Shown in pieces: positions 53,395 through 62,298 of a DNA stretch of 64,000 nucleotides (positions are counted from its first letter, which is position 1; each line of letters begins with the position of its first letter). Both the position numbers and the translations under genes were made by a program. The notes beneath the pieces were generated by a model. It was given only the letters and a program-made list of their open reading frames with translations, ran no database searches and had not been told where the DNA came from. Where the stretch lies: the NCBI RefSeq assembly GCF_014196125.1, contig NZ_JACIDA010000002.1, forward strand, positions 744,001 through 808,000. The letters run 5' to 3'. This stretch comes from Brevundimonas mediterranea. Lineage in GTDB: Bacteria; Pseudomonadota; Alphaproteobacteria; Caulobacterales; Caulobacteraceae.

Positions 53395-54080
53395 TGCCGC
53401 TCGAGCCCTCCGACAGCGTCTCCAAGCCCGCAAGCCCCGCTTTGTCCGGCTCCTCGCCCCCTGATGACGCCTGTCGATCAGCGGTCGATATCCAATCCGT
53501 TCAACGATGGCGCAAGGCGGGCATTCTCGTCGGGGGCCTGCTTCTTGTCGTCTGCGCGGCGCTCGTCACATCCTGGCCCTTGCTCGAACATCCTGTCGAG
53601 CATCTGGGCCTGATCGCCATCATGGTTTGCATCATCGGTCGGGCTTGGTGTTCCCTTTACATCGGTGGCCGCAAGAAACAGGAGATCATATCCGCAGGAC
53701 CGTATTCGGTCAGCCGCAATCCGCTGTACGTCTTCAGCTTCATCGGCGCGTTTGGCATCGGCGCCCAGTCCGGCAGCCTTAGCGTCGGTTTGGTCTTCGG
53801 ATTAGCCTGCTGGGTGGTGTTTCGCATCGTGGTCGGCCGCGAAGAACGCTTCCTCTCCGACGCCTTTGGACACGACTACCAAGCTTACCGTGAGCGCACC
53901 CCTCGGTTCCTGCCCAAGCTCTCCCTATGGCGCGACGAGGCGGAAATCATGATCCGGCCGGTATTCTTCGTCCGCACGGTGCGCGACGGCTTCGTCTTTC
54001 TCCTAGCGCTTCCGCTTTTCGAAGCGATTGAGCAGCTCCAGCGGCTCGGGGGCTTTAATGCCGTCGTGCCCGTGCCCTGA
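53391..54080 (+). CDS. Isoprenylcysteine-methyltransferase-like membrane protein
   Basis: A 229-residue protein with four or five hydrophobic helices. SAGPYSVSRNPLYVFSFIGAFGIG and REERFLSDAFGHDYQAYRERTPRFLP form the ICMT/PEMT SAM-binding signature. Bacterial members methylate unknown small lipids or proteins; several stand in metal-resistance operons. The N-terminal 30 residues are polar. It overlaps the CDF-like gene by ATGA and so belongs to the czc transcript. Confidence 0.85.
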   Translation: MMPLEPSDSVSKPASPALSGSSPPDDACRSAVDIQSVQRWRKAGILVGGLLLVVCAALVTSWPLLEHPVEHLGLIAIMVCIIGRAWCSLYIGGRKKQEIISAGPYSVSRNPLYVFSFIGAFGIGAQSGSLSVGLVFGLACWVVFRIVVGREERFLSDAFGHDYQAYRERTPRFLPKLSLWRDEAEIMIRPVFFVRTVRDGFVFLLALPLFEAIEQLQRLGGFNAVVPVP

Positions 54081-54096
54081 GGTCGGGAGAACCGGG

Positions 54097-54234
54097 ATGA
54101 CCACCTGCGAGCGGATCGCGCTGGAACCCGCTGGCCCGGCGCGCCTTCGCCCGTGTCGCTATCCCGCCCCCTCGATCGCGGCGGTCGCCGCAAGCAGCCG
54201 CGATTCCCAACCCGCAACGGGACCCTATTTATGA
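54097..54234 (+). CDS. Possible 45-codon leader ORF coupled to the P1B-4 ATPase gene
   Basis: ATG at 54097 has GGGAGA seven or so bases upstream, and the TGA (54232-54234) overlaps the ATPase ATG as ATGA, so the pump could be translated by coupling. The peptide (MTTCERIALEPAG...) matches nothing I know and has no signal or membrane segment. The overlap and ribosome site are the only support; the ATPase ATG itself has a weak site. Confidence 0.35.
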   Translation: MTTCERIALEPAGPARLRPCRYPAPSIAAVAASSRDSQPATGPYL

Positions 54235-56297
54235 CCAGCACAACACTGCCGGACCATCTCCACACCAAGTCCGAGGAGCACGATCACGGTGGCGTTCTAG
54301 GCTCCAATACGGAGCTGATCTTCGCCCTGACAAGTGGCCTTGCTCTGGGCCTTGGATTCGCCCTCGAGAAACTCGCAACGGGCCTTCCCGCTTGGATTCC
54401 CCTCGCCCTCTTCCTGATCGCCTACATCTTCGGCGGCTTTTTTACGGTGCGAGAAGCGTTCGAGAACCTCCGCCAGAAGCGCTTCGAGATCGATACCTTG
54501 ATGCTCGTCGCAGCCGCAGGTGCGGCGGCGCTCGGGGCCTGGGCCGAAGGCGCTCTCCTGCTGTTTCTGTTCAGCATCGGCCACGCGCTCGAACACTACG
54601 CCATGGGCCGCGCCAAACGCGCGATCGAGGCCCTGGCCGAGCTTGCCCCCCGGACAGCCCATGTGCGACGCGACGGGCAGGTCGTCGAATTGCCTGTCGA
54701 AGATTTGGTCGTCGGCGACACCGTGGTGGTGCGTCCAAACGAACGACTGCCCGCTGATGGCTTTGTCGTGGTCGGCACCACAAGCATCAACCAAGCCCCC
54801 GTGACCGGCGAAAGCATGCCTGTCGACAAGCAGCCCGTCGCGGATCCCGAGGCGGCGCGGGCGAGACCGGCCCAGGTCGGATCGCCGTCTCTCGTCTTCG
54901 CGGGCACCATCAATGGCTCAGGCGCCATCGAGATTGAGACGACCCGCACATCGAGCGACACCACCCTGGCCAAGGTGGTTCGGATGGTGAGTGAGGCCGA
55001 GACGCAGAAGTCGCCGACCCAGCGCTTCACGGACAGGTTCGAACGCATCTTCGTGCCTGTGGTGCTGGCGCTCGCCTTTGTCCTGCTGTTCGCCTGGGTC
55101 GTCGTCGATGAGCCGTTCCGCGACAGCTTCTATCGCGCCATGGCCGTGCTGGTCGCCGCGAGTCCTTGCGCGCTCGCCATCGCCACCCCGAGCGCCGTCC
55201 TCTCGGGCGTCGCCCGTGCGGCGCGCGCCGGTGTCCTGATCAAGGGCGGCGCGCCGTTGGAGAACCTCGGCTCGCTCAACGCCATCGCCTTCGACAAGAC
55301 CGGCACCCTGACCGAGGGACGGCCGCGGATCACCGACGTCATGACGGTGCGCGGGACGAAGGAGGGCGATCTTCTGGCGGTCGCTGTGGCGGTCGAACGG
55401 CTCAGCGACCACCCGTTGGCGGAGGCCATCGCGCGCGACGGTGGCGCACGCTTGCGCGATACGATCATCCCGGCCGCGATCGACCTCAAGAGCCTGACGG
55501 GCAAGGGCGTGACCGCCCAGCTGCACGGCGAGACGATCTGGATAGGGAAGCCGGAGATGTTCGGCGTCGACGGCGTAGCGCCGCTCGGCGACGAAACAAC
55601 CTCTGTCGTCGCTCAGTTGCGACTGCAGGGGCGAACCCTGATGGTGGTGCGACGCGGCACGCGCGATCTCGGTGTCATTGGGCTTCTTGATACGCCTCGC
55701 CCAGCAGCGCGGCCGACGCTGACCGCTCTTCGCGCCCTCGGCATCGGGCGAATGATCATGATCTCGGGCGATCACCAGAAGGCCGCACAGGCGATCGCCG
55801 GACAGGTCGGCCTGACAGAGGCTTGGGGCGACCTCATGCCCGAGGACAAGGTCGACGCCATCAAACGCCTTCGCGCTGACGGCAAGATTGCCATGGTCGG
55901 CGACGGGGTGAACGACGCCCCGGCCATGGCCACGGCGACCGTCGGTATCGCGATGGGCGCGGCTGGCTCCGATGTTGCGCTTGAGACCGCCGACGTCGCC
56001 TTGATGTCCGACGACCTGTCGCAGCTGCCCTTCACCGTCGGTCTCAGCCGACAGACGCGGCGCATCATTCTCCAGAATCTCTACGTCAGTCTCGGAATCG
56101 TCGCCTTCCTTGTGCCGGCGACGATCCTCGGCCTTGGCATCGGCCCTGCCGTGGCGCTCCACGAGGGGTCGACCCTGCTGGTGGTGTTCAACGCTCTGCG
56201 CCTGCTCGGCTACCGCGACCGAACGGCGCCCATCCTTCCCAGTGCAATCCCGGCCGCCCCCGTGGCCCCGCCGGCTCTCTCGAGGACATCGTCATGA
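54231..56297 (+). CDS. P1B-4-type heavy-metal ATPase (CzcP-like)
   Basis: A 688-residue cation pump. There is no HMA domain, but His residues open the chain (HLHTKSEEHDHGG). ASPCALAIATPS carries the SPC motif of the transport site, FDKTGTLTEG the phosphorylated Asp, MVGDGVNDAPAMA the hinge, and LHEGSTLLVVFNALRLL near 665 the HEG motif of subgroup P1B-4, which moves Co, Zn or Cd from the cytosol. The pump should supply CzcCBA with periplasmic metal. I use the ATG at 54231 because the upstream extension is unlike the family. The stop overlaps the DUF305 gene by ATGA. Confidence 0.92.
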   Translation: MTSTTLPDHLHTKSEEHDHGGVLGSNTELIFALTSGLALGLGFALEKLATGLPAWIPLALFLIAYIFGGFFTVREAFENLRQKRFEIDTLMLVAAAGAAALGAWAEGALLLFLFSIGHALEHYAMGRAKRAIEALAELAPRTAHVRRDGQVVELPVEDLVVGDTVVVRPNERLPADGFVVVGTTSINQAPVTGESMPVDKQPVADPEAARARPAQVGSPSLVFAGTINGSGAIEIETTRTSSDTTLAKVVRMVSEAETQKSPTQRFTDRFERIFVPVVLALAFVLLFAWVVVDEPFRDSFYRAMAVLVAASPCALAIATPSAVLSGVARAARAGVLIKGGAPLENLGSLNAIAFDKTGTLTEGRPRITDVMTVRGTKEGDLLAVAVAVERLSDHPLAEAIARDGGARLRDTIIPAAIDLKSLTGKGVTAQLHGETIWIGKPEMFGVDGVAPLGDETTSVVAQLRLQGRTLMVVRRGTRDLGVIGLLDTPRPAARPTLTALRALGIGRMIMISGDHQKAAQAIAGQVGLTEAWGDLMPEDKVDAIKRLRADGKIAMVGDGVNDAPAMATATVGIAMGAAGSDVALETADVALMSDDLSQLPFTVGLSRQTRRIILQNLYVSLGIVAFLVPATILGLGIGPAVALHEGSTLLVVFNALRLLGYRDRTAPILPSAIPAAPVAPPALSRTSS

Positions 56298-56737
56298 AGC
56301 GTTTCGGATGGATTTCCGTCATCGCCGTCTTTCTCGCCCTGTCGGTCTTCGCCTTCGGGATGATCTCGCGGCAAACCCGCGAGGTCCCTGCGGCGCCGTC
56401 GGCGGCTGACTCTCGCCCGAGCGACACCGAGGCAAGCCACGCTGGCGAGACCACGGACAGCCCATCGACTCGCGCCTATCGCGAGGCCAGCGCGAAGATG
56501 CACCAGGCCATGAGCATCAACTACACGGGCGACGCCGACATCGACTTCCTGCGCGGAATGATCGCCCACCACGAGGGTGCGCTCGCAATGGCCAAGGTCG
56601 CCGTCGAGCATGGCGAAGCCCGCGACGTGCGTAATCTGGCCGATGAGATCATTGCGGCCCAGGAATCCGAAATTGTCCGGATGAGAATCCTTCTTGCGCG
56701 CCATGAGGACACGCCCGCGCCCAACGCAAGGCCCTGA
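56294..56737 (+). CDS. DUF305 metal-associated periplasmic protein
   Basis: A 147-residue protein with an N-terminal membrane anchor (ISVIAVFLALSVFAFGMI). Its domain has the DUF305 signature: MHQAMSINYTGDADIDFLRGMIAHHEGALAMAK, split at 69-101, with the His-His pair in a ferritin-like helix bundle. Such proteins are frequent in copper and other metal resistance islands; the exact role is unsettled. The start overlaps the P1B-4 ATPase stop. Confidence 0.88.
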   Translation: MKRFGWISVIAVFLALSVFAFGMISRQTREVPAAPSAADSRPSDTEASHAGETTDSPSTRAYREASAKMHQAMSINYTGDADIDFLRGMIAHHEGALAMAKVAVEHGEARDVRNLADEIIAAQESEIVRMRILLARHEDTPAPNARP

Positions 56738-56740
56738 CGC

Positions 56741-57163
56741 ATGGCCGGCAAACGCTTCACCGTGCGCGGCCGGAGCATTCGTTGGCGGGAAGGCCGCTAT
56801 CGCCAACGAGGTAGGCGGCGGCTCCAGGCGCGCCCGCTGAAGCCACGGCCCGTGCTCGATACGCTCGTCGCCATCGGGGTCAGCCTGTTCGCAGGAGGCC
56901 TGGTCTTCTGCATGGCCCTTCTGCTGCTGGGCGCACACAAGGTGCCGCTGCATTTTGGTTACGGGGCCATTCTGGGCGGCGTGATCGGCTGCTCGTTTGT
57001 GTTTGGACCCCGCGATAGGCCCGGACTGATGGTCGTCGGAGGCTTGGTCGTCGTTTGGGTTTTGGGAACGGCCGTCCTCTACGCTTCGCGAGACCAGATC
57101 GTCCTGCGTCCACATGAGCACCGCAGCGCCGCCGCCAAGTCTGCGCCACGGAAGGCTGACTGA
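56741..57163 (+). CDS. Small basic membrane protein of unknown function
   Basis: A 140-residue protein I do not recognise. Residues 1-40 are strongly basic (RFTVRGRSIRWREGRYRQRG), followed by three hydrophobic helices: VLDTLVAIGVSLFAGGLVFCM, FGYGAILGGVIGCSFVF and LMVVGGLVVVWVLGTAVLY. The tail is charged (HEHRSAAAKSAPRKAD). The positive N-terminus should face the cytosol. It lies 3 bp after the DUF305 gene and directly before the acyltransferase start, so it belongs to the czc-pump transcript. Confidence 0.65.
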   Translation: MAGKRFTVRGRSIRWREGRYRQRGRRRLQARPLKPRPVLDTLVAIGVSLFAGGLVFCMALLLLGAHKVPLHFGYGAILGGVIGCSFVFGPRDRPGLMVVGGLVVVWVLGTAVLYASRDQIVLRPHEHRSAAAKSAPRKAD

Positions 57164-58369
57164 ATGCCCGAAGCCGCGCTGACCGAGCCATCGCCTCGCC
57201 CCGTCCGGATCGCGCGCGGCGGCTGGCTGGACGCGCTGCGTTTTATCGTAGGGGCGCTGATCATCCTCTACCATTTCCGCGAGGCCGCGCCTGTGCCTCT
57301 CGGACAATTGCATCCAGTCTTCGAGCGCGGCTATCTGCTCACCGACTTCTTCATCATCGACTCCGGCTATGTCCTGGCCCGCATCTACGGTGATCGCCTC
57401 GCGTCCGGACAGGCCTCGCTGCGCGCCTATGCGCGCCAGCGCCTGCTGCGGGTCATTCCGGCCCACCTGGCGGTCAGCCTCGTCCTGGTGCTGCTCGTCG
57501 GCGGCGCCGCCCTGGCCGGGATCGCGCCCAGCAATCCGCGCTGGTTCGACTGGTCGCAACTGCCCGCGCAGGTGCTACTGGTCCAGGCCTATGGCGTGCC
57601 GGGCGGGCAGGGGTGGAACGCCCCGACCTGGACCCTCTCGGCCCTGATCGGCTGCTATCTCCTGCTGCCCTGGATCTGCCGCGCCCTGTGGCGCTGGCCG
57701 CCGGTCGCAATGGTGATCGGCGCGACGCTCCTCGTCGTCGCCGCCGATATCGCCGCCTCGCTGTGGCTCGGCGATCCGATCTACCGCCTGCCGATGCGCT
57801 ACGGCATCCTGCGCGCCCTGCCGCTCTTCCTGCTCGGAGTCGCGGCGGCCTTCTACGGTTCGCGGGTCTGTGTCGCGCCGCACCGGGCCAGGGCGATCGG
57901 CCTCGCCGCCGCCTTCGCGCTCGTGGGGCTGCAGGCCTTCGGCGCCTTCAGCCTGGTGTCGCTCGGCCTGATGACCGTGATCATCTGGGCCGCCGGCGCC
58001 GTGCCGGTGCTCCGGCCGTCACGCCTGGTCGAACACCTCGCCCTGATGTCGTTCTCGATGTTCCTGACCAATGAGGTGAGCCGCATCGTCTGGTTCGGCC
58101 TGCTCGACGCCCTTGGACAGGAGGCGTGGTCGTCCGGCGTTCGCTGGGTCCTGTGGGCGATCGGCTTGGTCGGGGCGTTCGTGGCCGCCGCCGTGTTTCG
58201 CTACGGCTTCGACCGACCGGTCCAGACCTGGCTTAGTCCGTCCCGACGGGGGGGGGCGACCCGAATGTCGGCCGCCGCCACCGAACGGGCCATGGAACTG
58301 GCCGCGGGCCCCGGCGTCGCCGCGGCCGGGCGCCCGGGCCAGGCCGTCATCGACCCGCCGCGGGCTTGA
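57164..58369 (+). CDS. Acyltransferase 3 family membrane protein (OafA-like)
   Basis: A 401-residue protein with about ten hydrophobic helices. WLDALRFIVGALIILYHFREAAP (21-43) is the family opening, with the conserved Arg and His; ARQRLLRVIPAHLAVSL and APTWTLSALIGCYLLLPWI are later family motifs. It should transfer acetyl or other acyl groups to sugars of the envelope. It begins right after the TGA of the previous gene. The C-terminal 45 residues are a loose Ala/Gly tail. Why an acyltransferase ends a metal operon is not clear; envelope change under metal stress is one option. Confidence 0.85.
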   Translation: MPEAALTEPSPRPVRIARGGWLDALRFIVGALIILYHFREAAPVPLGQLHPVFERGYLLTDFFIIDSGYVLARIYGDRLASGQASLRAYARQRLLRVIPAHLAVSLVLVLLVGGAALAGIAPSNPRWFDWSQLPAQVLLVQAYGVPGGQGWNAPTWTLSALIGCYLLLPWICRALWRWPPVAMVIGATLLVVAADIAASLWLGDPIYRLPMRYGILRALPLFLLGVAAAFYGSRVCVAPHRARAIGLAAAFALVGLQAFGAFSLVSLGLMTVIIWAAGAVPVLRPSRLVEHLALMSFSMFLTNEVSRIVWFGLLDALGQEAWSSGVRWVLWAIGLVGAFVAAAVFRYGFDRPVQTWLSPSRRGGATRMSAAATERAMELAAGPGVAAAGRPGQAVIDPPRA

Positions 58370-58939
58370 TCAGGGGCGCGGCTCAATGCTTGCGGGCCCG
58401 GACCCCGCGGCCGCCTCCGGCTCCGTCTGGAGGACCGGATCCCGGGCGGCGCCGGGGCGCGGCGGGCGGCAAGCCGAACACAGACCCTGGCCTTCGAGCG
58501 TGATCCGTTCGATCTCGTAGCCCGCCGCTGTCGCGGCCGCGTTCAGCGCAGCCAGGTCGGGCGCGGGAACCTCGCGACAGGAGCCGCAGCAGTCGCACAG
58601 CAGGTAAAGGGCCGGCGCGCCGGGCCGCTCGGGATCGCAGGCCACGTAGGATTTGAGGGTGGAAAGACGATGAACCAGTCCTCGGGTCTCGAGGAACTGC
58701 AGCGCCCGATAGACCGTCGCAGGCTTCGCGACGCGGGCCTCCCGGTGATACGTCGCCACGAGATCATAGGCCTTGGCCGGAGAGCCCGCGATAAGCAGGA
58801 GCTCCAGCACCCTGCGCCGGGGGCGCGTCAGCCTGTCCCCAGCGGCGGCCACGCGGGCGGCGGCTGCGCCCAAAGCGCGTTCCACCTGTGCCGCCGTCGG
58901 CGGCGCGGTCTCCCGGTCGTGCGGACAAGGCGAGGTCAT
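58370..58939 (-). CDS. Fur-family regulator, probably Zur
   Basis: A 189-residue repressor. DRLTRPRRRVLELLLIAGSPAKAYDLVATYH and KPATVYRALQFLETRGLVHRL form the winged helix. CDCCGSC and CSACRP are the paired cysteines of the structural zinc site. The His-rich C-terminal motif of Fur is not evident, and the set fits Zur. The start is uncertain: ATG at 58939 leaves a 135-bp divergent promoter region to the CPC ATPase; an ATG at 59008 adds 23 residues but lies inside that region. Neither has a strong ribosome site. It converges with the acyltransferase gene (stops adjacent). Confidence 0.82.
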   Translation of the reverse strand: MTSPCPHDRETAPPTAAQVERALGAAAARVAAAGDRLTRPRRRVLELLLIAGSPAKAYDLVATYHREARVAKPATVYRALQFLETRGLVHRLSTLKSYVACDPERPGAPALYLLCDCCGSCREVPAPDLAALNAAATAAGYEIERITLEGQGLCSACRPPRPGAARDPVLQTEPEAAAGSGPASIEPRP

Positions 58940-59015
58940 CAACGGGCTGGGCCCGGCCTCCAGGTTCAGCGGACGGCGCCCTTCACTCCAACCGAACGGC
59001 GCGCTCATTTTTAGC

Positions 59016-59046
59016 TTGCATCTACAGTCGCTGGAGGAGGTAGCCT
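59016..59046 (+). promoter_or_regulatory. MerR-type promoter with 19-bp spacer upstream of the CPC ATPase
   Basis: -35 TTGCAT (59016-59021), 19 bases, -10 TAGCCT (59041-59046). The spacer contains the imperfect dyad CTACAG-TCG-CTGGAG (59022-59036). Spacer length and dyad match ZntR/CadR control. Expected start about 22 bp before the ATG, with AAGGAA five bases before it. Confidence 0.75.
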
Positions 59047-59074
59047 TGCCCTGTAGAGATCACAAGGAACAGAC

Positions 59075-61231
59075 ATGACGGCGCAAACCCTCGAAAGCCG
59101 ATACCGGGTGACCGGGATGGATTGCGCCAGCTGCGGCCGCAAGATCGACACGGCGATCCGCAGGCTGCCGGGCGTCGAGGACGTGTCGGTGGCGGTGCAG
59201 ACCGGCGTGCTGAAGATCAGGCATGACGGAGACCTCGCTGACGAAGCGGTCCTGCAGCAACTGCGCAACCTGGGCTACAGCGGGGAAGCGGCCTCGCCGA
59301 CGTCCGGATCCGTTGCGGCGCCGGCCGGCCCGCCTCCGGCGGCCGCCGGGGCCGGGGGCGCCCCGTGGTGGTGGACCGGGAAGGCGCGCCTCACCGCGCT
59401 CTGCGGCCTGGCGCTGCTGTCCGCCTATGGACTGGGCACGCTGTTCCCCTCCCTCGAACGATACGCCTTCCTCGCCGCCCTGGCCGTGGGGTTGATTCCG
59501 ATCGCGTCGCGCGCCTTTTCGGCGGCGCGCCACGGCACGCCCTTCTCCATCGAAATGCTGATGACCATCGCCGCCGTCGGCGCCGTCTTCATCGGGGCCG
59601 CGGAAGAGGCCGCCGCCGTCGTCCTGCTGTTCCTCGTCGGCGAAATGCTGGAAGGGGTGGCGGCCGGACGCGCGCGCAAGAGCATCCAGGGGCTCGCCGC
59701 CCTCGTGCCCAAGACCGCCTTCGTCGAGGTGGACGGCGTGACCACGGAAGTCGCCGCCGAGACCGTGGCGGTGGGCGCGGTCATCCTGGTCCGGCCCGGA
59801 GACCGCGTTCCCGCGGATGGCGAGATCATCGAGGGCGCGGGAGACCTCGACGAGGCCCCGGTGACGGGCGAGAGCGTGCCCAAACGCAAGGTCGTGGGCG
59901 ATCCTGTGTTCGCCGGCACGATCAACGGCGGCAGCGTCCTGCGGGTGCGCGTGACGGCCTCGGCCTCGGACAACACCATCGCCCGGATGGTGCGTCTCGT
60001 CGAGGAGGCGCAGGAATCGAAATCTCCGACCGAACGGTTCATCGACCGCTTCTCGAAAATCTACACGCCGGGCGTGCTCGTGTTCGCCGCCCTCGTCGCG
60101 GTCACGCCGCCGCTGCTGTTCGGCGGAACGTGGAGCGAATGGATCTACAAGGGCCTCGCCGTGCTGCTGATCGGCTGCCCCTGCGCCCTGGTCATATCCA
60201 CGCCGGCCGCCATCGCCGCCGGCCTGTCGGCGGGCGCCCGGCGCGGCCTGCTAATGAAGGGCGGGGCCGTGCTGGAAACGCTCGGCAAGATCACCGCGAT
60301 CGCCTTCGACAAGACGGGGACCTTGACCGCCGGCAAGCCCGTCGTCACCGACGTCGTCGCCGGGACGCGGGACGCCTCCGCCCTGCTGACCCTGGCGGCC
60401 GCGCTGGAGACGGGATCAAGCCATCCGCTGGCCCTCGCCATCCTGGCCCGAGCCGAGGCGGATGAGATCACGGCGCCGCCGGCGTCGGCCACCCAGGCCA
60501 TTGCGGGGGAGGGCGTCGAAGGCGAGGTCGGCGGCGAACGCATATTCCTCGGCTCGCCGCAGGCCGCGGCCCGGCGCGCGCCGATCTCGCCAGCCCAGGA
60601 CGCAGCCATCGCCGCCCTCAACGCCGAGGGCAAGACGGTGTCCGTCCTTGTCGCCGCAGGCGGGGTGGCCGGGTTCCTCGCCATGCGTGACGAGGCGCGG
60701 CCCGATGCGGTCCAGGGTCTGGCCGACCTGAAGGCGCGGGGCATCCGCACCGTCATGCTGACGGGCGACAATCGCCGCACGGCGGAGGCGGTCGCCGCCG
60801 GGCTGGGCATCGAGCCCCGGGCCGAACTGCTGCCGCAGGACAAGCTGGTGATCGTCAAGGCGCTCCAGGCCGAAGGTCTGGTGGTCGCCAAGGTCGGGGA
60901 CGGCATCAACGACGCCCCGGCCCTGGCCCAGGCGGATGTCGGCATCGCCATGGGCGGCGGCACCGACGTGGCCCTGGAGACCGCGGACGCCGCCGTCCTG
61001 CGCGGCCGGGTCAGGGACATTCCCGACATGATCGCCCTGTCCCGCGGGGTGATGGGCAATATCCGGCAAAACATAACCATCGCCTTGGGATTGAAGGCCG
61101 TCTTCCTGGTCACCACCGTGATCGGAGTGACGGGCCTGTGGCCCGCCATCCTCGCCGACACCGGAGCCACGGTCCTGGTCACGGCCAACGCCATGCGCCT
61201 GCTGCGCTGGACGCCGCGTCGACAGGCCTGA
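59075..61231 (+). CDS. cadA: CPC-type Zn/Cd/Pb-translocating P1B-2 ATPase (CadA/ZntA-like)
   Basis: A 718-residue soft-metal pump. One N-terminal HMA domain carries GMDCASC (14-20). After eight helices, IGCPCALVISTPAA gives the CPC transport site, AFDKTGTLTAGKP the phosphorylated Asp, and KVGDGINDAPALAQAD the hinge. The absence of a Cys-x-Cys or His tail and the MDCASC type suggest Zn, Cd and Pb over Cu. It exports metal from the cytosol to the periplasm. AAGGAA lies five bases before the ATG, and a MerR-type promoter stands before it. Zur is divergent, so zinc import and export controls meet here. Confidence 0.93.
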   Translation: MTAQTLESRYRVTGMDCASCGRKIDTAIRRLPGVEDVSVAVQTGVLKIRHDGDLADEAVLQQLRNLGYSGEAASPTSGSVAAPAGPPPAAAGAGGAPWWWTGKARLTALCGLALLSAYGLGTLFPSLERYAFLAALAVGLIPIASRAFSAARHGTPFSIEMLMTIAAVGAVFIGAAEEAAAVVLLFLVGEMLEGVAAGRARKSIQGLAALVPKTAFVEVDGVTTEVAAETVAVGAVILVRPGDRVPADGEIIEGAGDLDEAPVTGESVPKRKVVGDPVFAGTINGGSVLRVRVTASASDNTIARMVRLVEEAQESKSPTERFIDRFSKIYTPGVLVFAALVAVTPPLLFGGTWSEWIYKGLAVLLIGCPCALVISTPAAIAAGLSAGARRGLLMKGGAVLETLGKITAIAFDKTGTLTAGKPVVTDVVAGTRDASALLTLAAALETGSSHPLALAILARAEADEITAPPASATQAIAGEGVEGEVGGERIFLGSPQAAARRAPISPAQDAAIAALNAEGKTVSVLVAAGGVAGFLAMRDEARPDAVQGLADLKARGIRTVMLTGDNRRTAEAVAAGLGIEPRAELLPQDKLVIVKALQAEGLVVAKVGDGINDAPALAQADVGIAMGGGTDVALETADAAVLRGRVRDIPDMIALSRGVMGNIRQNITIALGLKAVFLVTTVIGVTGLWPAILADTGATVLVTANAMRLLRWTPRRQA

Positions 61232-61677
61232 CGGGAGAGAGCCGGGCTCGAAGGGCCGCGCCGGGAGGGATCCGGGTCAGCCCCTGGCCAGCGAAGGTCA
61301 GGGATTATCCGGCGCCGCGCAACCCTGCCTCCGCTCGCGGATTGCATCCCGACACGGCAAGCGACGCCGGAGCGGAGCGCAGGGTGTCATGGGCGAACAG
61401 ACTGGCGATCAACCGGATGTCGATGGCGAGCGCCCCGACACCGCGAGGACCCGCGGCGAGACTGATCCGGACGCTCCCGCGACGCCGCCGAAGCTCCATA
61501 TGACGGGCAGGGGTCTCAGCCCGGCCGAGTATCGCGCCCAGCACGGCGGTCACCCGCATCAGGCTGACTTTTCGCGAGGCGCCGATGGCGGCGACGACCC
61601 GGCGGAAGCGGCTGGGGCGGGCCAACCCGACAGGCCGTGAACCGGTCGCCTGACGCCCTCCGGCCGCGGGTCGGCGG
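61232..61677. other. 446-bp gap with two overlapping uncertain ORFs
   Basis: A plus-strand frame of 83 codons (61389-61640, LSPAEYRAQHGGHPHQADF) and a minus-strand frame of 106 codons (61305-61625) overlap antisense. Neither has a clear ribosome site or a family motif, and the third-position G+C of both is well below that of neighbouring genes. I see no terminator or repeat. It probably holds the promoterless spacer between pump and DUF411 gene. Confidence 0.4.
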
Positions 61678-62145
61678 TCAGGTGCCGTTGTGTCGGCCGA
61701 ACACGCGGGTCGAGCCGTCGTTGAGGATCAGCACCGTCGTATAGGGTTCGCGGCCGGCGGCCTCCATGCCCGGCGAGCCCGCCGGCATGCCGGGCGCGCT
61801 CAAGGCCCTGGCGGCGGGGCGTTCGCTGAGCAGCCGATCGACATCGCCGGCGGGGACGTGGCCTTCGATGGCGTAGGCGCCGACCACCGCCGTGTGACAC
61901 GAGGCCAGCCGGTCCGGAACGCCGTGCTGCGCCCGGATCGGAGCCAGATCCTCGCGCTCGACGACCTCGACGGTCCAGCCGGCCTGGCGCATGTGCGCGA
62001 TCCAGCCGCCGCAGCAGCCGCACCAGGGCGTCTTGTAGGCGGTCATCCGCTTCGGCGGCGCGGCGAGGGCCGGGCCGGCGAAGGCGAGGGCCGGCAGCGC
62101 CGTCAGAAGGGCGCGTCGGGAGGGGGAGGGCGAAGAGGCGGGCAT
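61678..62145 (-). CDS. DUF411 metal-binding protein
   Basis: A 155-residue exported protein. The signal peptide reads SRRALLTALPALAFAGPALAAP (twin Arg, possibly Tat). The mature part has TPWCGCCGGWIAHMRQAGW, the DUF411 Cys cluster, then CHTAVVGAYAIEGHVPAGDV and the Met-containing PGMPAGSPGME, with TTVLI...RVFGRH at the end. DUF411 proteins are thioredoxin-like and occur with copper, silver and other metal resistance genes; CopG of Pseudomonas is one. It is the last accessory gene before nadE and is read toward the ATPase. Confidence 0.87.
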   Translation of the reverse strand: MPASSPSPSRRALLTALPALAFAGPALAAPPKRMTAYKTPWCGCCGGWIAHMRQAGWTVEVVEREDLAPIRAQHGVPDRLASCHTAVVGAYAIEGHVPAGDVDRLLSERPAARALSAPGMPAGSPGMEAAGREPYTTVLILNDGSTRVFGRHNGT

Positions 62146-62298
62146 GACGGCATCCTGGCGAGCGAGGCGACGATCCTAGCCGGATCGCCGGGCGTTGACG
62201 ACGCTGACGATGTCGCGGGCCGCCGTCAGGCCTGGCGCCCCCAGGACGCGAGCAGACCGCCCTGGCCCGAAAACCGGCGGGGCGTCGTGCGGGGCGAA

